Positions 59,714-64,000 of a DNA stretch of 64,000 nt are shown here, in pieces (the stretch's first letter is position 1; each line of letters starts with the position of its first letter). Position numbers and translations under genes: made by a program. The DNA comes from Circinella minor (lineage: Eukaryota; Mucoromycota; Mucoromycetes; Mucorales; Lichtheimiaceae), in the NCBI GenBank assembly GCA_016758965.1, contig JAEPRB010000011.1, positions 1-64,000 on the forward strand, read 5' to 3'. The notes beneath the pieces are model-generated. The model did no database searches, was not told where the DNA came from, and saw only the letters and a program-made list of their open reading frames with translations.

Positions 59714-61706
59714 TTCGATATTTTCAAAATAATAAAAGTAATGAAAAAAAAAAAAAAAACAGTTACCAAGGAAACAGATTTATCCGGATTAAGTTTTCAG
59801 ATCACGTGCCCGGTAAAAATGGAAAAAGTTGACAGGAAATGCAAAAGCCACACTTTTCGACAGGTGTAACCAATACACCATGGAAATCATATCATTTATC
59901 TTGAATGTAATTATTGTAGAAATTCACAGATTAATAATATCACTGTATTATGGAAAAGCTGATTTAATTTATAAACTTATTACAAAATCTCGAGAAAAGT
60001 AATTTATAATCTTCTGATCAAAGAATAAAGCTGACAAGAGCTTAAGACTTAACTAACAAAAATCCTTTGTGTTACGCACAACCATTTTTTACGGAACGAG
60101 CATCTATATATGGATTAGTATGTTCTTTTTCTTACTTGGCAAACGCAGTGAATAACATAAATACGCGAAAACAACCAGACATCCTAGACATATATATTCA
60201 TGTTCACTATTATCATTCCCCATCATAGGGGTATAATAGGTGATACTTAAAGAACATGGAGACAGAAATAGAGCAAACCCCAATTTTTTTCTTGTGTTTT
60301 TGAAATGACAGCAGAGAAAGAGAAATGAAAATATAAATATCTGTATAAAACGAATTACTTTTTTTCTACTTCTCTAACTGGTTCGATTGGCTGTAAATAA
60401 TATTTTTACATACTAATGCAAGAGAAAATTTCAGATAGTGATTGTTTGTTTCAGTTAATTAGCATTTTAATAATTTAAAGCAGCATACAAAAATAAAAGT
60501 CAAATAAATATTAAACTAAAAACAGTTGGTAGGGAGGATGATAGTGAGTTGGTATGGAAGGATGAGAGATAAGAGTGATATTAGAATAAAAAAGAAAGAA
60601 AAAAAAATGATAATTTTGTTAATAATATAAAAACCTGGTACTACTATATCATGATCCACGTCGACTTTGTATTTTAACCCAACAAAAACTGGAAAAATAG
60701 TTTTTTTTTCTTCTTGTGTTGTATAAAAAATGTTCGTTGCTACCTTCCTTTATTATTTTGACTACCTTGTCGACATTAAGTTTCCATGCTAACTACTGTA
60801 GTTCGATCATAACAACATTATAAAAACAATATATATTCCGTAACGAACTAAACGCAAAATATGCTTATCGTCTTCTGTTTGAGATGTATAAGCATGAAAT
60901 TCCTTAATGATAATTTGTTGGCTTAATTGTTATGTTTATATTTTAACAAAAGATTATAAAATGTTTTAATGTCTGTATCTCGTATGCTTGCTACTTATAT
61001 CACCTGTTACATTATTTCCTGGTAAGTAGGCTACTTGTCTTAGGGTCCCAATATTCTACTTCTTTCTATCTATTATGTACTTAACACACGCTGTAACATT
61101 ATATATAAAGATATATACATGCATTATCGTTTACGAAAATGTGTGTTGAATCGTTTTTTTCAAAAAAAAAAAATACTTTATTGTTGGAAAAGATATTTTC
61201 TATTGCCCAGATACGATGATATAGAATATAAGACTAATAAGCAAGTATTTGAAACTTTAGGAAAATATAATAGTTTGTCAAACGTTTTTCTGCTTCAATA
61301 TATCTTTTGTTCATCATTGTACATATAGGAAAGTTAGCATCTTCTCTATTTTGATAAGCAGAATTATATTATAAATTCTTTGAAAAGGGAATAAAAGCAA
61401 TAACCCTACTTTCTTTTTTATTTTAAATTTCTTAACACTTTTGGGGTGATGAATTTTTAGTACGTATGTGTTACTTACAAAGATGAAGAAACACAAAATA
61501 CAACAATCATGCAGTACGGGATGCATACTTATAGTTTGGGTTGTATACGTAAACAATGCACATGTTAGTCCGGTGCCCCTTTATACACATATATAAAGGC
61601 TTCTATCCGAAGCATAAAATAAAAAAAAAGTATTTTTCTTTTTTTCCTTTTCCCCCTTTTCCCTTTTTTTTTTGTCCATTTTGTAACCATACAAATACTA
61701 AAACCA
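59714..61706. other. Intergenic region
   Basis: About 2 kb between divergent genes, so both promoters should lie here. It is AT-rich with a poly(A) run near 59743-59758 and a pyrimidine-rich leader (61633-61676) just before the NmrA-like gene. No gene is supported. Confidence 0.5.
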
Positions 61707-62708
61707 ATGACTATTGACAAAGGAAAAGAACGTATTTACATTCTTGGAGGAACAGGTAGAATCGGATCGGTAATCATTCCTGAACTCATAAAAGTTGGAG
61801 TACAAATCACCGTCTATGCGCGTTCTCCAGAAAAAGTAAGCAAGGCTGATAATGTTACTGTTATCCAAGGTGATTATAATGATTTGACACCTTTTGAAAA
61901 TTCTATTGCTGGTCATACACGTCTATTCTTGCTTGTCGCCGATTGTGAAGATCTCGACAAGATAAAGATCAAGTTTGGTACAAAGGCGTACGCCGCTGGC
62001 GTAAAACAAATTGTTGAATTGTCAGCAAGACGATTGCCATGGCGTAGTTATAATGTTGTACATGTACACCAACAAGCAGAAGACGCATTATATGCAATTA
62101 AAGATCGAGGGTATCATGTGACCCTCAGACCTACTAATTTTATGACCAATATGACGGATTATAATACTATTAAAAACAATAACGAAATTGTGGATTCAGC
62201 TGATCCAGATGAACAGGTTTGTATATAAGATGTATGGGGAAAATTATTATTATTATTATTTTTTTTTTTGAAAAAAAAAAAAAGGTTATTGTTCTTTTCT
62301 TTTTGGTTAATTTAACTATTCTGTGTTAAATAATAATAATAATAATAATGATCCTGAAAGCAAGAGTGGATTTCACCAAGCGATATCGGTCATGTGGCTG
62401 CAAGAATATTGGTGGAACCTATTGAGAAGCACAAAGATGTGGCTTACGAGTTGATCGGCGATGTTAAAACTCCAGCACAAAGAGCTGCAATTATTTCCAA
62501 GGTGACGGGTCGTAATATTTCATATAAACAACTTTCCGTTCAAGAAATGTATGATTTTTTTATCAATGCTGGAGAAACAAATTCCATGGCTTATTATATG
62601 TCCACCTATCAGTTTGTTAGTCCAATTTCGAGAGGTTTACCATTATTATTGGGTCGGCCTCAAGAAAGTGTTGAAGTTTGGGCGACCAATAACAAAGAAT
62701 TGTTTTAG
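61707..62708 (+). CDS. NmrA-like NAD(P)-binding Rossmann-fold protein
   Basis: Two exons, 61707-62216 and 62361-62708, joining in phase 0 to 285 residues. The N-terminus has IYILGGTGRIGSVIIPELIK, the glycine-rich nucleotide-binding loop in the GGTGxIG form of NmrA and atypical short-chain dehydrogenases. It continues with VYARSPEKV, VIQGDYNDL, LFLLVADCED and VKQIVELSARRLPW. The strict YxxxK catalytic pair of classical SDRs is not evident, as is usual for NmrA-like proteins. The C-terminal half (WISPSDIGHVAARIL, YELIGDVKTPAQRAAIISKV, SYKQLSVQEMYDF) forms the substrate or partner domain. Members sense redox cofactors or reduce quinone-like substrates; which applies here cannot be told. The acceptor gaaag at 62360 is chosen because it keeps the frame. 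Confidence 0.85.
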
Positions 62709-63559
62709 TTTCATATATATTGAATACTCAGGAAATGAAAAAGAAGAGGTTTTTTTTTTCCTTATTAAAAAAAGAATTCTTTAGGATTCTTAGAAGAATT
62801 ATATTATTATTATTTTTTTTTTAAAAAAAAACAAACTAAAAAAATCCATTTTGAACTCTCCCAAAACATCCCAAATAAAATGTGCATAATAGATTCAAAG
62901 TTTTTTGATTTTCTAAATAAAGTCATGTGCACTCATAAGTTTTATAATTATTTTTTCTTTTTTTCTTTTGCATCAATTAAACAACAATTTGTTTGGCCAT
63001 TGCCATATTTGTGTAATTCTCGATTTGCTCATTCGTTCTGTGTGAAACAGCATTGAATAGAACGGATAAATTGAATTATCTTCGTTTTAAAATTAATTCC
63101 ATAATATTTCTCAATAATAGCACCCAATATGATTTTCGAATATTAATAAAAGAAAAAAACATTATATGGTTGATTGATTTACGAGACTATGTATAAATGA
63201 AAATAATTATTTATTTTTTATATGTGAAATGAAATGAAAAAAAAAAAAAAACTTGGCGCAGTAGTATAATCATTATTTATCAGTAACCAAACAATAACCA
63301 GTGAAATCAAGTCAACAATTTATATATACTGTAACATCATTCGTCAATCGGACACTGTATATTTTGTGTTATAAACAAAGTCAAACCTCTTTCGAAAAAA
63401 AATTTTTTTTCTACAAATCGAGGTTTATTTGGTCCGCTGCCCCTCGGAAATTGTGTTGTCCTCCCCTTTCTTTTCTCTCTACCTTTTTTTTTTCCTTCGG
63501 GCTCATTAGCTGCTGCCCATCCCTTCTCTTCATTTTTACCTGACTTAGTCTTGTTAAAT
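62709..63559. other. Intergenic region and eEF3 promoter
   Basis: The 3' flank of the NmrA-like gene, then AT-rich sequence. From about 63400 on the sequence turns pyrimidine-rich (TTTCTTTTCTCTCTACC near 63468), then carries CTCATTAGCTGCTGCCC and a C/T leader ending TTGTTAAAT before the ATG at 63560. Such CT blocks are common in promoters of highly expressed fungal genes. Confidence 0.5.
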
Positions 63560-64000
63560 ATGCCTGCCGTACAAAACGCTCAGAGCAACGTCGAAGTCAA
63601 CAAGTTGGCTGCTCCCGTCGCCGGTGAGTCCAAGAAGGTCAAGGAGCTCTTGAAAACTCTTTCTGGAGCTGCTGATGCCGATCGTGAAGCTGCTGCTCAA
63701 GAGATTGCTGCTTTCGTCGCCGCTAACGGTGTTCAATCTCTTAAGCAATATGGTATTCTTGATGCCATTACCAAGGACTTTGGTAACAAGAAGAACGCTG
63801 GTGCTCGTCACTCAGCTGTTGCCGCTGTCCAAGCTTTGACTGATAGCAACCTCGGTGGTCAAGTTGAAGCTTATATCGTTCCTTTCTTGGCTCAACTTTT
63901 GGAACTTCAAGCTGATAAGCAAGCCGCTATCAAGAACGCTGCTTCTGATGCTGCCAAGAACATGATTGTCAAGTTCAACCCTCATGCTACTGCTATCTTC
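63560..64000 (+). CDS. tef3: Translation elongation factor 3 (eEF3), N-terminal part, cut by window end
   Basis: The open frame from ATG 63560 (MPAVQNAQSNVEVNKLAAPV) runs to the last base of the window, 147 codons. It holds the start of the N-terminal HEAT repeats of eEF3: KVKELLKTLSGAADADREAA, AAFVAANGVQSLKQYGIL, HSAVAAVQALTDSNLGGQVE and DAAKNMIVKFNPHATAIF. The family is a ribosome-binding ABC ATPase (about 1050 residues) essential in fungi for E-site tRNA release during elongation; the two ATPase domains lie beyond the window. Codon use differs from all neighbours: GCT/GCC, GTC, AAG, AAC and ATC dominate, as expected for a highly expressed gene. No intron appears in the visible part. Confidence 0.95.
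   Translation, partial: MPAVQNAQSNVEVNKLAAPVAGESKKVKELLKTLSGAADADREAAAQEIAAFVAANGVQSLKQYGILDAITKDFGNKKNAGARHSAVAAVQALTDSNLGGQVEAYIVPFLAQLLELQADKQAAIKNAASDAAKNMIVKFNPHATAIF

Noticed and set aside
63554..63811. Minus-strand 85-codon frame
   Set aside because: It is the opposite strand of the eEF3 coding sequence, which is a far stronger match.
1..64000. A bacterial-style operon, CRISPR array or defence island
   Set aside because: All genes are spliced or single eukaryotic units with their own promoters. No regularly spaced repeats or prokaryotic ribosome-binding sites were seen.

Overview
The window is nuclear DNA from an early-diverging filamentous fungus, most probably a member of the Mucorales (Mucoromycota). 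The reasons are short GT-AG introns, very AT-rich intergenic DNA full of homopolymer runs and microsatellites, an elongation factor 3 gene (a fungal hallmark), an SMN-complex subunit (Gemin6) that yeasts lack, and an orphan protein type that I associate with mucoralean genomes. There is no rRNA gene, CRISPR array or operon, and I found no convincing tRNA.

Left part (1-14.8 kb) is ordinary gene-dense chromosome: a bHLH transcription factor (247-2668), a single-exon protein kinase (5260-6684), a Gemin6-like Sm-fold protein in three exons (7049-8054), a small Whi5/Nrm1-like protein (8381-9012, minus), a two-finger GATA factor of the SREA/Fep1 iron-repressor type (10921-11867), and importin alpha in five exons (12602-14781, minus).

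Middle part (15-25 kb) is accessory. An eight-exon orphan gene (15172-17520, minus) carries a 142-bp MITE-like element with a TA duplication just inside its sixth exon. Removing the element restores the splice site and frame exactly. Next come a 57-bp tandem repeat, a secreted double-psi beta-barrel (expansin/RlpA-like) protein (21202-22038, minus) and long stretches without recognisable genes.

25-33 kb holds an Iml2/TTC39 protein with a very long disordered N-terminus (25113-29694, minus, ten exons including one of 8 nt) and a CaMKK-type kinase (30115-32336, minus, eight exons). 33.4-36.5 kb is a transposon graveyard: a small HTH gene fragment on minus and a DDE transposase with stops and frameshifts on plus. 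A CLASP/TOG microtubule protein (39086-42819, plus) is followed at about 44.8-46.6 kb by a decayed tandem copy of its own 3' half including introns and 3' UTR.

The right part holds exosome subunit Rrp43 (50005-51211, minus), divergent from a CreA/Mig1-type zinc-finger repressor (52215-52994). Then follow about 6 kb of low-complexity DNA, a small zinc-binding protein that resembles transposase N-termini (59096-59713, minus), an NmrA-like Rossmann protein (61707-62708), and the first 147 codons of elongation factor 3 (63560-64000), whose codon use is visibly more biased than its neighbours.

The genes do not form one pathway. They cover transcription control, RNA handling (Gemin6, Rrp43), nuclear import, signalling and cytoskeleton. 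All exon joins given here were worked out by hand from splice motifs and frame; a shift of one base is possible next to long homopolymers.
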